Of a stretch of 64,000 bases of DNA, positions 50,975 through 59,798 are shown in pieces. Source of the stretch: Butyrivibrio sp. (GTDB lineage: Bacteria > Bacillota > Clostridia > Lachnospirales > Lachnospiraceae); assembly GCA_022486625.1 (NCBI GenBank), contig JAKVKH010000012.1:17423-81422 (forward strand), read 5' to 3'. The position numbers were made by a program, and so were the translations under genes. Below the pieces are notes generated by a model, which saw only the letters and a list, made by a program, of their open reading frames with translations, was not told the DNA's origin and did not search any database. Position 1 is the stretch's first letter; each line of letters starts with the position of its first letter.

Positions 50975-52291
50975 TTGAATATCATTTTATTATCCGGTGG
51001 CAGCGGAAAACGTCTGTGGCCACTCAGTAATGATGTAAGATCAAAGCAGTTTATCAAGATTTTTAAAAAAGAAGACGGCAGCTATGAATCAATGGTTCAG
51101 CGTATGTATCATCAGATCAGAAGGATTGATCGGGATGCAAAAGTAACAGTTGCAACATCTAAAACGCAGGTATCTGCAATTCATAACCAGATAGGCACCG
51201 AAGTCGGAATATCTGTGGAACCGTGTCGTCGTGATACTTTTCCGGCGATTGCACTGGCGACAGCGTATCTTCATGATATACAGGGAGTTTCAGAAGATGA
51301 GGCGGTGGTAGTCTGTCCGGTAGATCCATATGTAGAAGATAATTATTTTGAAGCACTTCAAAGACTTGGGAAGATTGCAGAAGAAGGGACAGCAAACCTG
51401 TCACTTATGGGAATTGAACCTACTTATCCCAGTGAAAAATATGGATATATTATTCCGGAGAATAAAAATAATATCAGTATGGTAAAGACTTTCCGGGAAA
51501 AGCCGGATGTAGAAACAGCGAAGACATATATTGCAGCAGGTGCACTCTGGAATGGCGGAGTATTTGCATATAAACTGTCCTATGTGCTGAATAAAGCGCA
51601 TGAATTAATTGATTTTACAGATTATGACGATCTTTTTCAAAAGTATGATACACTAAAGAAAATCAGTTTTGATTACGCAGTTGTTGAGCAGGAGCCAAAG
51701 ATTCAGGTAATCAGGTTTGATGGTATGTGGAAGGATCTGGGGACCTGGAATACACTGACGGAAGCAATGCAGGATTCAGCAATTGGTAAAGTGCATTTGA
51801 ATGATAAATGCGAAAATGTTCATGTGATCAATGAAATGGATGTGCCGATTGTATGCATGGGACTAAAAAATATTGTTGTTTCGGCGTCACCCGAGGGGGT
51901 GCTGGTATCTGAGAAAGAGCAGTCCAGTTATATTAAACCGATTGTTGATGAAATCAAGCAACAGATCATGTTTGCCGAAAAGTCATGGGGTTCGTTCAGG
52001 GTAATTGATGTTGAAAAGCATAGTATGACAATTAAAGTGACATTACAACCGGGACATCGCATGAATTATCATGCACATCAGCATAGAGATGAAATCTGGA
52101 GTGTGGTATCGGGAACGGGAAAGGCTGTGATTGATGGCAGGGAACAGACGGTAAAACCCGGGGATGTAGTTACCATGAATGCAGGATGTCGTCATACGTT
52201 AATTGCAGATACAGAACTGCAGGTGATTGAAGTACAGGTTGGTAATGAAATAAGTGTAACTGATAAAGAGAAATTCGAGCTGGAGAGCTGA
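50975..52291 (+). CDS. manC: Mannose-1-phosphate guanylyltransferase with cupin (ManC/type II PMI)
   Basis: This 438-residue enzyme makes GDP-mannose and may also isomerise mannose-6-phosphate. It starts at TTG 50975, after AAGGGGAAA. NIILLSGGSGKRLWPLSND is the nucleotidyltransferase start and FREKPDVETAKTY is conserved. The C-terminal cupin shows HRMNYHAHQHRDEIW and VSGTGKAVIDG. It predicts mannose, or a GDP-mannose-derived sugar such as fucose, in the repeat unit. Confidence 0.92.
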   Translation: MNIILLSGGSGKRLWPLSNDVRSKQFIKIFKKEDGSYESMVQRMYHQIRRIDRDAKVTVATSKTQVSAIHNQIGTEVGISVEPCRRDTFPAIALATAYLHDIQGVSEDEAVVVCPVDPYVEDNYFEALQRLGKIAEEGTANLSLMGIEPTYPSEKYGYIIPENKNNISMVKTFREKPDVETAKTYIAAGALWNGGVFAYKLSYVLNKAHELIDFTDYDDLFQKYDTLKKISFDYAVVEQEPKIQVIRFDGMWKDLGTWNTLTEAMQDSAIGKVHLNDKCENVHVINEMDVPIVCMGLKNIVVSASPEGVLVSEKEQSSYIKPIVDEIKQQIMFAEKSWGSFRVIDVEKHSMTIKVTLQPGHRMNYHAHQHRDEIWSVVSGTGKAVIDGREQTVKPGDVVTMNAGCRHTLIADTELQVIEVQVGNEISVTDKEKFELES

Positions 52292-52318
52292 AGTATTTAT
52301 TGGGGGAAAGGGAAGAAT

Positions 52319-53728
52319 ATGAACGGCAATAACAAGTACACGCTAAAGTATCTGTTATGGTTATTGGATATGGCAGTCATTGTTCTGTCATTTACAGCAG
52401 CAACCTATATCAGATGGCAGAATTTCAGGGATATGTATTCCAAGCAGCTGCATTTCCTGGTATGTCTCATACTGCTGCTGATTGCAACGGTATATTCCTT
52501 TGGCATAGATTACAACAGGGATTACATGAAGCGGCGTTTTTCGCAGGAATGTTATACGGTCTTTAAATACGAGTGCGTGATCATACTGGCTACGATGGTA
52601 GTAAACTATGCACTCAATATCGGCAGTACATTTTCACGTCTTGTTATGTTTTACTTTATCATTCTGGACTTTTTCCTGACAGTACTCGTGCATCAGCTTC
52701 TTCGGAACGGATTATTCGTGTATTGGAAGAATGCAGATACTGCAGTCAAACTTCTCGTGCTGACAGAAGATCAGCATCTTGAACGTACAATCCGCCATCT
52801 GCAGCATCATCTGGATATTAACTATTCGATTATTGGAGAAGTTTGTCTTGATAAAGATCATAAAGGGGAAGAAGTTCATGGCGTACCGGTTATTGCCAGC
52901 CGTGAGGATCTCGTACAGGTAGTAACAACCATGCCGGTAGATGAAGTTTTCATCTATACTCCGGATATCCCGCAGAATGAGCTGGAAGATGTAATCAGGA
53001 CCTTTGGCAACATGGGCGTAACGGTACATTATTGTGTGGAACTGCCGGGGATGAGCGGCAGGACATCCGTGAATATGATCGGCAGCTATTCAGTAGTCAG
53101 TTACACAGAAGGAACAGGGCGTTACCGCGCACTGATCGTAAAGAGACTGTTTGATATCTTCTGTGGTATACTGGGTACGATTCTGACCGGTATCCTGACT
53201 GTGATTGTCGGGATTGCCATTAAGATTGATTCACCCGGACCGATTTTCTTTTCCCAGACGAGAATAGGGCGTAACGGCAGACGATTCAAGATTTATAAGT
53301 TCCGCTCCATGTATACGGATGCCGAGGAGAGGAAAAAGGAGCTGGAAGCGCAAAATGAAATGAGCGGTCTCATGTTCAAGATCAAGGACGATCCGCGTAT
53401 TACAAAGGTCGGTGCATTTATCCGTAAGACCAGTCTGGATGAGTTTCCGCAGTTTCTGAATATTCTGAAGGGAGACATGTCTCTGGTAGGAACCAGACCT
53501 CCGACAGAAAAAGAATTTGAACAGTACAATGACTATTATCGTCGTCGTATCTCCATGACACCCGGGCTGACCGGCATGTGGCAGGTAAGCGGCAGAAGTG
53601 ATATTGAGGATTTCGATGAGATTGTAAAGCTTGATCTGCAGTACATTGATAACTGGTCACTGGGACTTGATCTTAAGATCATTTTTAAGACAGTAGCCGT
53701 TGTGTTTAAGGGAAGCGGTGCATCATAA
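52319..53728 (+). CDS. Polyprenyl-phosphate sugar phosphotransferase (WbaP/CpsE-like)
   Basis: This priming enzyme loads the first sugar phosphate onto undecaprenyl phosphate. The 469-residue protein has four N-terminal membrane helices, a nucleotide-binding-like middle domain and the C-terminal bacterial sugar transferase core: KFRSMYTDAEERK, SLDEFPQFLNILKGDMSLVG, TRPP and PGLTGMWQVSGRSDI. The first sugar, glucose or galactose, is not decided by sequence. It is the last gene of the locus, although this gene usually comes first or near it. A strong terminator follows. Confidence 0.93.
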   Translation: MNGNNKYTLKYLLWLLDMAVIVLSFTAATYIRWQNFRDMYSKQLHFLVCLILLLIATVYSFGIDYNRDYMKRRFSQECYTVFKYECVIILATMVVNYALNIGSTFSRLVMFYFIILDFFLTVLVHQLLRNGLFVYWKNADTAVKLLVLTEDQHLERTIRHLQHHLDINYSIIGEVCLDKDHKGEEVHGVPVIASREDLVQVVTTMPVDEVFIYTPDIPQNELEDVIRTFGNMGVTVHYCVELPGMSGRTSVNMIGSYSVVSYTEGTGRYRALIVKRLFDIFCGILGTILTGILTVIVGIAIKIDSPGPIFFSQTRIGRNGRRFKIYKFRSMYTDAEERKKELEAQNEMSGLMFKIKDDPRITKVGAFIRKTSLDEFPQFLNILKGDMSLVGTRPPTEKEFEQYNDYYRRRISMTPGLTGMWQVSGRSDIEDFDEIVKLDLQYIDNWSLGLDLKIIFKTVAVVFKGSGAS

Positions 53729-53739
53729 TACAGACAGTA

Positions 53740-53778
53740 AAAATGGAGATTCATTTAATATGAATTTCCATTTTTTTT
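53740..53778 (+). terminator. Terminator of the polysaccharide operon
   Basis: AAAATGGAGATTCAT (53740-53754) pairs with ATGAATTTCCATTTT (53760-53774) with one G-U pair and ends in a long T run. It closes the transcription unit that began at 33.5 kb. Confidence 0.93.
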
Positions 53779-53808
53779 GTTATGGAAATAAATATTTATG
53801 ATTGACGT

Positions 53809-53835
53809 TAACATAATATTGAAATTAACCGATAA
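53809..53835 (+). promoter_or_regulatory. Sigma-28 (SigD/FliA)-type promoter of the chemoreceptor gene
   Basis: TAAC (53809-53812), 15 bases, then ACCGATAA (53828-53835) match the flagellar consensus TAAA-N15-GCCGATAA at 3/4 and 7/8 positions. It lies 46 bases before the chemoreceptor start, the gene type this factor transcribes. Confidence 0.65.
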
Positions 53836-53881
53836 TTAATTGAAACGTCATTTTAGCATTGAAAAGGAGGTCATTCAGGAA

Positions 53882-55912
53882 ATGGCAATAAAAGAGAAGC
53901 AGGAAAAAACTGTGAAAAACAGAAAAAGTGTCAGCGGAAAGCTATTGCGGATATTGATTCCGATGGTTGCGTTATCAATTATCTTTATCATACTTTTTGT
54001 ATCCGGAAAGGCGAAGGGAATCATTATGAATCTGGCAGAGGACAGTCTGTCAGAGGAATCAGAGGGAAATGCGGAGAAGCTGGGTGTGGATATTGCACAG
54101 CTTTCAGGATCATTACAGATGGCAGCAACTACACTGCAAAACGTAAAGTTTGCAGATGATCAGTCAATGGCCAAATATCTGACACCGACGATGTCACTGA
54201 GTGCCAGCATGCCGAACGGCATGTATGTCGGAACATCAGATGGCGCATGGATTGATCCATCCGGGTGGACTCCGGATGCAGGCTATGTCATTACTGAGAA
54301 GCAATGGTATACAGAAGGACAGAAGCACGGAGATACATTTTCACTTGGCACGCCATATATGGACAGCAGCAGTAAGGCTTTCTCGGTATCTTTTTCCAGA
54401 ACAGTTACGCTGGCAGATGGCAGGACAGGTGTTGCAGCAGCAGATCTTGATCTGTCTGATATCGTAACACAGGTCAGCGGTCTGAAACCCATGAAAACAG
54501 GTGGTACAATGCTTCTGGATGGAGATATGATTCTGTCCTATTTTACAAGTGATTACAATGGTTCAAAGGTATCAGATCATACAGATGACAGTTACCTGAC
54601 TGCAGTGGAAAAATATGTACAGGATGGTACGACGGCAGTACGGGAAATCAAGTCCTACACAGGAACCACATATTTCGTGGCGTTCAGTAAGGTACCGGGA
54701 ACTACATGGACATTAATTTCTTCAGTCGATAAAGATACGGTGCTGCGCCAGCTCTATATTTTCCAGGCGATCTGCTATGGCCTTATGGTACTGATGATTC
54801 TGGCAATCGGACTGATCATGGCGAAGGTAATATCTGTAGTGGTATCCAGACCGGTCAGCAGTCTGACAGATAATATCCAGAAGATTACAGGCGGAGACTT
54901 TACTGTACAGATCCCGGTTGGCGGGGCAGATGAAATCGGTGTGATGGATAACTGCATGAGAGATTTTGTCAGTCATATGCGTGATACGCTGGCAGATATT
55001 CAGAAGGTAACAGAGCAGCTGGCATCAGAAGCAGAGAACAGCAAGACGGCATCAGGAGAACTTAATCAGCAGGCATCGGAGCAGTCACTTTCCATGGGAC
55101 AGATCAAGGAAGCGATGGATGGTATGGCATCGGCAGTAACAGAACTTGCAACCAATGCGACAGAGCTTGCAACCGAAGTCAGTGACCTGATGCAGCAGGG
55201 CGAATCCGCAGATGCAACAGTGACTGCACTTGTTGAAAAGGCACAGAATGGACAGCGGGATATGGAAAATGTACAGAAGGGCATGCAGAGCATGGCTGGT
55301 TCCATGTCCGATATGAATTCCGTGGTAGAGGTAGTTGGACAGTCTGCACAGAAGATTGACTCCATTATCGAGATGATCAATTCGATTGCAGAGCAGACAA
55401 ATCTTCTTTCACTCAATGCTTCCATTGAAGCAGCGAGAGCGGGAGAAGCGGGCAGAGGCTTTGCGGTTGTTGCAAGCGAAATCGGCAAGCTGGCATCTGA
55501 CAGTGCGCAGTCTACCACCCAGATTGCGGCTATTATTCAGGATATTACGAAGCAGATTGGAATTCTGGCTCAGAAGTCGCAGACCAATATGAATGAGATT
55601 GATAACAGCATGTCGGCTGTAACTACGGCAGGTGATACATTTGCCGAAATCTTCAGTAATCTTGATGAGACCAGTACGACGGTCAAGAATATGATCGGAA
55701 AGGTCAGTAATGTGGATGGTATCGCAACTTCTGTTGCTGCCATTTCTGAGGAGCAGTCGGCAAGTACAGAAGAAGTCACTGCGACAGTGGATACTCTGGC
55801 AGTCAGTGCCGCGCATGTTGCAGATGAAAGCAAAGGCGTGGATGACAGTGCAGAAACTGTATCAAAGTCTGCAGAGAAGATCGAAGCGTTTGTAGGTACA
55901 TTTAAGATCTGA
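53882..55912 (+). CDS. Methyl-accepting chemotaxis protein
   Basis: The start ATG 53882 follows AAAAGGAGG (53863-53870), giving 676 residues. TM1 lies about residues 20-44, followed by a dCache-type sensor ([18 protein letters not shown] and [12 protein letters not shown] segments), TM2 near residues 295-320, a HAMP domain and a cytoplasmic signalling hairpin with [20 protein letters not shown] at the tip. The dCache domain binds small molecules such as amino acids; the ligand is unknown. A TTG at 53840 is in frame but precedes the ribosome binding site. Confidence 0.93.
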   Translation: MAIKEKQEKTVKNRKSVSGKLLRILIPMVALSIIFIILFVSGKAKGIIMNLAEDSLSEESEGNAEKLGVDIAQLSGSLQMAATTLQNVKFADDQSMAKYLTPTMSLSASMPNGMYVGTSDGAWIDPSGWTPDAGYVITEKQWYTEGQKHGDTFSLGTPYMDSSSKAFSVSFSRTVTLADGRTGVAAADLDLSDIVTQVSGLKPMKTGGTMLLDGDMILSYFTSDYNGSKVSDHTDDSYLTAVEKYVQDGTTAVREIKSYTGTTYFVAFSKVPGTTWTLISSVDKDTVLRQLYIFQAICYGLMVLMILAIGLIMAKVISVVVSRPVSSLTDNIQKITGGDFTVQIPVGGADEIGVMDNCMRDFVSHMRDTLADIQKVTEQLASEAENSKTASGELNQQASEQSLSMGQIKEAMDGMASAVTELATNATELATEVSDLMQQGESADATVTALVEKAQNGQRDMENVQKGMQSMAGSMSDMNSVVEVVGQSAQKIDSIIEMINSIAEQTNLLSLNASIEAARAGEAGRGFAVVASEIGKLASDSAQSTTQIAAIIQDITKQIGILAQKSQTNMNEIDNSMSAVTTAGDTFAEIFSNLDETSTTVKNMIGKVSNVDGIATSVAAISEEQSASTEEVTATVDTLAVSAAHVADESKGVDDSAETVSKSAEKIEAFVGTFKI

Positions 55913-55942
55913 TACGCAGACGGAAAAAGTTAGTTCAATATG

Positions 55943-55985
55943 AGCAGAAGCAATTGTTCTTTATGACAATTGCTTCTGCTTTTTT
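55943..55985 (+). terminator. Terminator after the chemoreceptor gene
   Basis: AGCAGAAGCAATTGT (55943-55957) pairs perfectly with ACAATTGCTTCTGCT (55966-55980), 15 bp, followed by a T run to 55985. Its T run merges into the first TTGCGCAA site. Confidence 0.95.
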
Positions 55986-56190
55986 GCGCAATTTGTCTCC
56001 TTGCGCAATAAAACATAATTGCGCATGAAAACAGGCACTTTTGTTGGTAAACTTCACCCTTTTATATGGTTAAAGGTTTTATATTATGTCAATTGAATGC
56101 GATATTTATGGGATTTAAAATGGAATACATCAGAAAAGAAAACATGCAGAGAGCGCAATTGGAACGAATGTTGCGCAATAAGTTGCGCAA
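55984..56190. repeat. Array of TTGCGCAA palindromes upstream of the galactan operon
   Basis: The 8-base palindrome TTGCGCAA occurs exactly at 55984-55991, 56001-56008, 56171-56178 and 56183-56190, with near copies TTGCGCAT (56019-56026) and GAGCGCAA (56151-56158). They form two clusters of three; the last exact copy touches the ribosome binding site of the first permease. Between the clusters is a candidate promoter, TTGTTG (56041-56046) and TATATG (56063-56068), 16 bases apart. The central CG and dyad shape suit a LacI-family operator, and a LacI gene lies in the same locus. This region is not coding: the frame that crosses it has no ribosome binding site upstream. Confidence 0.8.
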
Positions 56191-56200
56191 GGGAGCTGAA

Positions 56201-57124
56201 ATGGATAAAAAAAGGGGAAGTATGCAAAAGAAACTGGCAAAGAACAGAACATTGCTGCTGATGCTGGTTCCGGCAATTATTTTTGTCGTGATGTTCAGTT
56301 ATTTGCCGATGGCAGGAATTGTTCTCGCATTTAAAAATTATCGCTATGCGGATGGTATTCTCGGGAGTCCATGGACAGGACTTGATAATTTTAAATTTCT
56401 GTTTGTCTCGAGTAAAGTATGGAGTCTGACCAGAAATACACTGCTTTACAATATTGCCTTTATTATTTTCGGAATGATTTTTGAAGTTGGTTTCGCGGTT
56501 GTCCTGAGTGAACTTACCAACAAGATTTTTAAAAAATTTGCGCAGGGGTTCATGTTTCTGCCATATTTCATTTCCTGGGTTGTCGTTGCCACCATCATGC
56601 TGAATATATTCGGAGATCACGGTGTTCTCAATTCAGTTCTGACTTCTGCAGGACTCCCCAAATACAATGTTTACAGTCACACATCAACCTGGCCGGTGGT
56701 TATGGTACTGGTAAGACTCTGGAAACAGACCGGTTACGGAACTGTCATATATCTGGCAGCCATTGCAGGAATCAGTCAGGATCTGTACGAGGCAGCCGGC
56801 ATGGATGGTGCAAATGTATGGCAGAAGATCCGTTACATTACGCTTCCGTCCTTAAAACCAACCATTATGATCATGATGCTTCTGGCCATGGGCAATATGT
56901 TCCGCGGAGATTTCGGAATGTTCTATCAGATCGTCGGATCGAACCAGCTGCTTCTGAAATCGTCGGATATTCTTGATACCTATATCTACCGGTTACTGCT
57001 TACCACACCTGATGTCGGAATGACAGCGGCAGCAGGACTGTATCAGTCTGTACTGTGTTTTGTGACGATTGTAACTGCCAACTGGATTGTAAAAAAGATT
57101 GCACCGGATTATACACTGTTCTGA
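56201..57124 (+). CDS. Carbohydrate ABC permease, LplB/YteP type
   Basis: ATG 56201 follows GGGAG (56191-56195), giving 307 residues. There are six hydrophobic helices; LVPAIIFVVMFSYLPMAGIV and the EAA loop YEAAGMDGANVWQKIRYITL are of the LplB type, which imports pectin- or host-glycan-derived oligosaccharides. An upstream in-frame ATG at 56066 would place the operator repeats inside the gene and has no good site. It starts the galactan operon. Confidence 0.92.
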   Translation: MDKKRGSMQKKLAKNRTLLLMLVPAIIFVVMFSYLPMAGIVLAFKNYRYADGILGSPWTGLDNFKFLFVSSKVWSLTRNTLLYNIAFIIFGMIFEVGFAVVLSELTNKIFKKFAQGFMFLPYFISWVVVATIMLNIFGDHGVLNSVLTSAGLPKYNVYSHTSTWPVVMVLVRLWKQTGYGTVIYLAAIAGISQDLYEAAGMDGANVWQKIRYITLPSLKPTIMIMMLLAMGNMFRGDFGMFYQIVGSNQLLLKSSDILDTYIYRLLLTTPDVGMTAAAGLYQSVLCFVTIVTANWIVKKIAPDYTLF

Positions 57125-57142
57125 ACCCGGTAAGGAGAATTT

Positions 57143-58045
57143 ATGGAAACAAAAAAAGTAAAAAAGGGAAAAGATCAGATTGCGTTTGGAATCATCGGAT
57201 ATCTGCTGGTTACGATTTTTGCACTTGCCTGTATCATTCCGTTTTACCTGATCGTTGTTGGTTCATTTACAGCTGAAAGTACCATAGTCACAAAGGGTTA
57301 CAGTTTCATTATTGCAGCAAAGGATTTTTCCACTGCGGCCTATCAGATGGCATTTAAGAGCCCGCAGACTATTCTGGGTGCATATGGGATAACAATTTTC
57401 GTAACGGTAGTCGGAACGGTATTGTCCATTTTTATTACTTCCATGACGGGATACGTGCTTGCCCGAAATGATTTTCCATGGAAAAACGGATTTTCATTCT
57501 TCTTTTTCTTTACTACATTATTTAACGGCGGACTGGTCCCTTACTATCTGCTGTGCACCAAATACCTTGGATTTACCAATCGTCTGTATTCTCTCATTCT
57601 TCCGGGAATGTTTTCTGTATGGAATGTCATCATTGCCAAGAGTTTCATGAAAGGCATTCCGTTTGAAATGGTAGAAGCAGCCAAGATTGACGGGGCGGGA
57701 GATTTTTATATTTACTATAAGGTAATTCTGCCGATGGCAAAACCTCTGATTGCAACGCTTACGTTGTTCGTGGCACTTGCCTACTGGAATGACTGGTACA
57801 ACTGCATGCTGTTCATGAGTACGGGAGATCAGTGGAATCTGCAATATACGCTTCAGAATATCCTGAACAGTTCGGAAGCATTAAAGCGGATTGCGGTTCT
57901 GACAGGAATGCAGGTGGGACAACTGCCGTCAGAAGGACTTAAGCTTGCAATGACGGTAATTGCAACAGGACCGATTGTTCTGCTGTATCCGTTCCTGCAG
58001 AAGTATTTTGTAAAGGGATTAACTCTTGGTGCGGTTAAGGGTTAA
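57143..58045 (+). CDS. Carbohydrate ABC permease, LplC/YtcP type
   Basis: This 300-residue permease has six helices and the EAA loop VEAAKIDGAGDFYIYYKVIL. NGGLVPYYLL and QKYFVKGLTLGAVKG are typical of the YtcP/LplC group. GGAG precedes the ATG. It forms the channel with the previous gene product; the ATPase is not encoded here. Confidence 0.92.
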   Translation: METKKVKKGKDQIAFGIIGYLLVTIFALACIIPFYLIVVGSFTAESTIVTKGYSFIIAAKDFSTAAYQMAFKSPQTILGAYGITIFVTVVGTVLSIFITSMTGYVLARNDFPWKNGFSFFFFFTTLFNGGLVPYYLLCTKYLGFTNRLYSLILPGMFSVWNVIIAKSFMKGIPFEMVEAAKIDGAGDFYIYYKVILPMAKPLIATLTLFVALAYWNDWYNCMLFMSTGDQWNLQYTLQNILNSSEALKRIAVLTGMQVGQLPSEGLKLAMTVIATGPIVLLYPFLQKYFVKGLTLGAVKG

Positions 58046-58095
58046 TGATAGAGAACAGAGGAAATGTTAATGGGTTATAACAAAAAGGAGGAAAC

Positions 58096-59721
58096 ATGAA
58101 GAAGGTAAGTGGGAAAATTCTGTCAGGTATTCTGGCAGCAGCAATGATGATGTCAGTAACTGCCTGCGGAGGCAGTACGGCAGGAGGAAACGCTACAGCA
58201 GAGACAGGGAGCAGTGCAGCATCTTCGGATGCCACAGCGGCAGGAAATGATTCTGCAGTTGCAAAAGACAGTCCTTATGCGGGAAAGGGATATGACCTTT
58301 CCAAGCCGGAAACGATTGTCATGTATGTACTCGGAGACCGTCCGGCGGATATGGATACGGTATTGGACAAGGCCAACAAGGATTATTTCCAGCCGAATTT
58401 AAATACCACACTGGATGTTGAGTTTCTGAACTGGAGTGATTATCAGACCAAGTATCCGCTTCTGTTATCCGGCGGTGAGCAGGTAGATCTGATCTATACA
58501 GCATCCTGGTGCTATTACAATGACGAGATATCAGCAGGGGCATTTAAGCTCCTGGATGATGATTTCCTCAAGACCTATATGCCGAACTGTTATAAGGATC
58601 TTCCGGAGCAGGCATGGAAGGAAATCAAGGTAAAGGGTGATATCTATGCTGTACCAAAGGGAAAGGCAACATTTACTTCCTATAATGCGGCGGTTGTCAG
58701 ACAGGATCTGATAGATAAATACAATCTGACCAAACCGGACAGCTGGGATAATTTCAAAAAATATCTGACAGATCTGTCAAAGATTCAGAGTGAGACAGGT
58801 GTGGTTCCGCTCAATACCAATGCGAACAGAGAACAGCTCTTTTCCATGTTCTGTCAGGCAAATACCCTGCAGGGTGTTACAGAGGGTTATGATTTCCTGT
58901 ATAAGGCAGATAACAATGAGAAGGCGCCGGCAGCAGATGATATTCAGTATACCTACATGTCTGATTATTACACAGATTATGCACTTCAGATGGCAGAACT
59001 TGCCAAGGAAGGCGCATGGTCCGGCAATGCCATCAATGATACTTCTGATTCCCAGGCCTATTTTGAAAACGGTACGAGTGGTGCAATGGTCTGGAATACA
59101 ACAGTATTTACAGCAGGCAAAAATCTTGAAACAGCAGGACTTGGAAAATATGCAGTATATGATGTAACACCGGATACCAAGAGAGCAAGGGGCGCATATT
59201 CTGTGGATGCAACGGCTATTACAGCAAAGTCGGCAGATCCGGAGAGAGCAGCACTGGCACTTGATTATATGAAGAGTGATGTAAATCTGAACAGACTCCT
59301 TCTGGGAGGAATCGAAGGAACACACTGGAAGCTGGATGAAAACGGAAACCGTGTCACGCTGGATAAGGCAGCGGATTACCCGTGGAACGGCTGGGCATGG
59401 GCACTGAACAGATCTGATGAACCGGATGAAGCAGGAATGGATGACAGGCAGGTCGAATATGGCAAACACTGCGATGAAATGGAATTCATTCCGGATCAGA
59501 CCGGGTTCACTTTTGATCCTACACCGGTGCAGAACCAGTACACAGCGATTCAGTCCGTTGTAAAGGAGTATCAGCAGAGCTTTGCACTTGGAATATATGG
59601 AGATGATACGCAGAAATCTCTGGATGAATTCCATAAGGCACTTACCGATGCCGGAGTAGATGAGTTTACAAAGGAATTTCTCAAACAGTATCAGGAATAC
59701 AAGGATGCAAATGGAATCTGA
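58096..59721 (+). CDS. Oligosaccharide-binding lipoprotein, LipO/DUF3502 type
   Basis: The 541-residue protein has a lipoprotein signal with VTAC and Cys24, then a Gly/Ser/Ala linker. DLIYTASWCYYNDEISAGAF and a C-terminal segment (FDPTPVQNQYTAIQSVVKEY to the end) fit the large binding proteins with DUF3502 that pair with LplB/LplC permeases. The linked GH53 and GH35 genes suggest beta-1,4-galacto-oligosaccharides as ligand. AAAGGAGG lies before the ATG. Confidence 0.91.
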   Translation: MKKVSGKILSGILAAAMMMSVTACGGSTAGGNATAETGSSAASSDATAAGNDSAVAKDSPYAGKGYDLSKPETIVMYVLGDRPADMDTVLDKANKDYFQPNLNTTLDVEFLNWSDYQTKYPLLLSGGEQVDLIYTASWCYYNDEISAGAFKLLDDDFLKTYMPNCYKDLPEQAWKEIKVKGDIYAVPKGKATFTSYNAAVVRQDLIDKYNLTKPDSWDNFKKYLTDLSKIQSETGVVPLNTNANREQLFSMFCQANTLQGVTEGYDFLYKADNNEKAPAADDIQYTYMSDYYTDYALQMAELAKEGAWSGNAINDTSDSQAYFENGTSGAMVWNTTVFTAGKNLETAGLGKYAVYDVTPDTKRARGAYSVDATAITAKSADPERAALALDYMKSDVNLNRLLLGGIEGTHWKLDENGNRVTLDKAADYPWNGWAWALNRSDEPDEAGMDDRQVEYGKHCDEMEFIPDQTGFTFDPTPVQNQYTAIQSVVKEYQQSFALGIYGDDTQKSLDEFHKALTDAGVDEFTKEFLKQYQEYKDANGI

Positions 59722-59757
59722 CAGGAAGAGACTGATCTGATTCGGGTTTATGTATGG

Positions 59758-59776
59758 AAGCCGGCAATGCCGGCTT
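59758..59776 (+). other. Intercistronic hairpin before the galactanase gene
   Basis: AAGCCGGC (59758-59765) pairs with GCCGGCTT (59769-59776) around AAT. It has only a short T stretch, so it is more likely a stabiliser of the upstream mRNA or a weak terminator that favours binding-protein expression. An in-frame ATG (59754) upstream of it is therefore unlikely to be the start of the galactanase. Confidence 0.6.
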
Positions 59777-59798
59777 TCGTGCTATACAGGTGGACAGG

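Noticed and set aside
55984..56190. Could the TTGCGCAA copies be a CRISPR array or a coding repeat?
   Set aside because: The repeats are only 8 bases, unevenly spaced and palindromic, and no cas genes are nearby. The frame running through them has no ribosome binding site before its first ATG, while a good one precedes ATG 56201.
58777..59634. A 285-codon minus-strand frame inside the binding-protein gene
   Set aside because: It is Cys- and Ile-rich and without motifs, opposite an intact lipoprotein gene.
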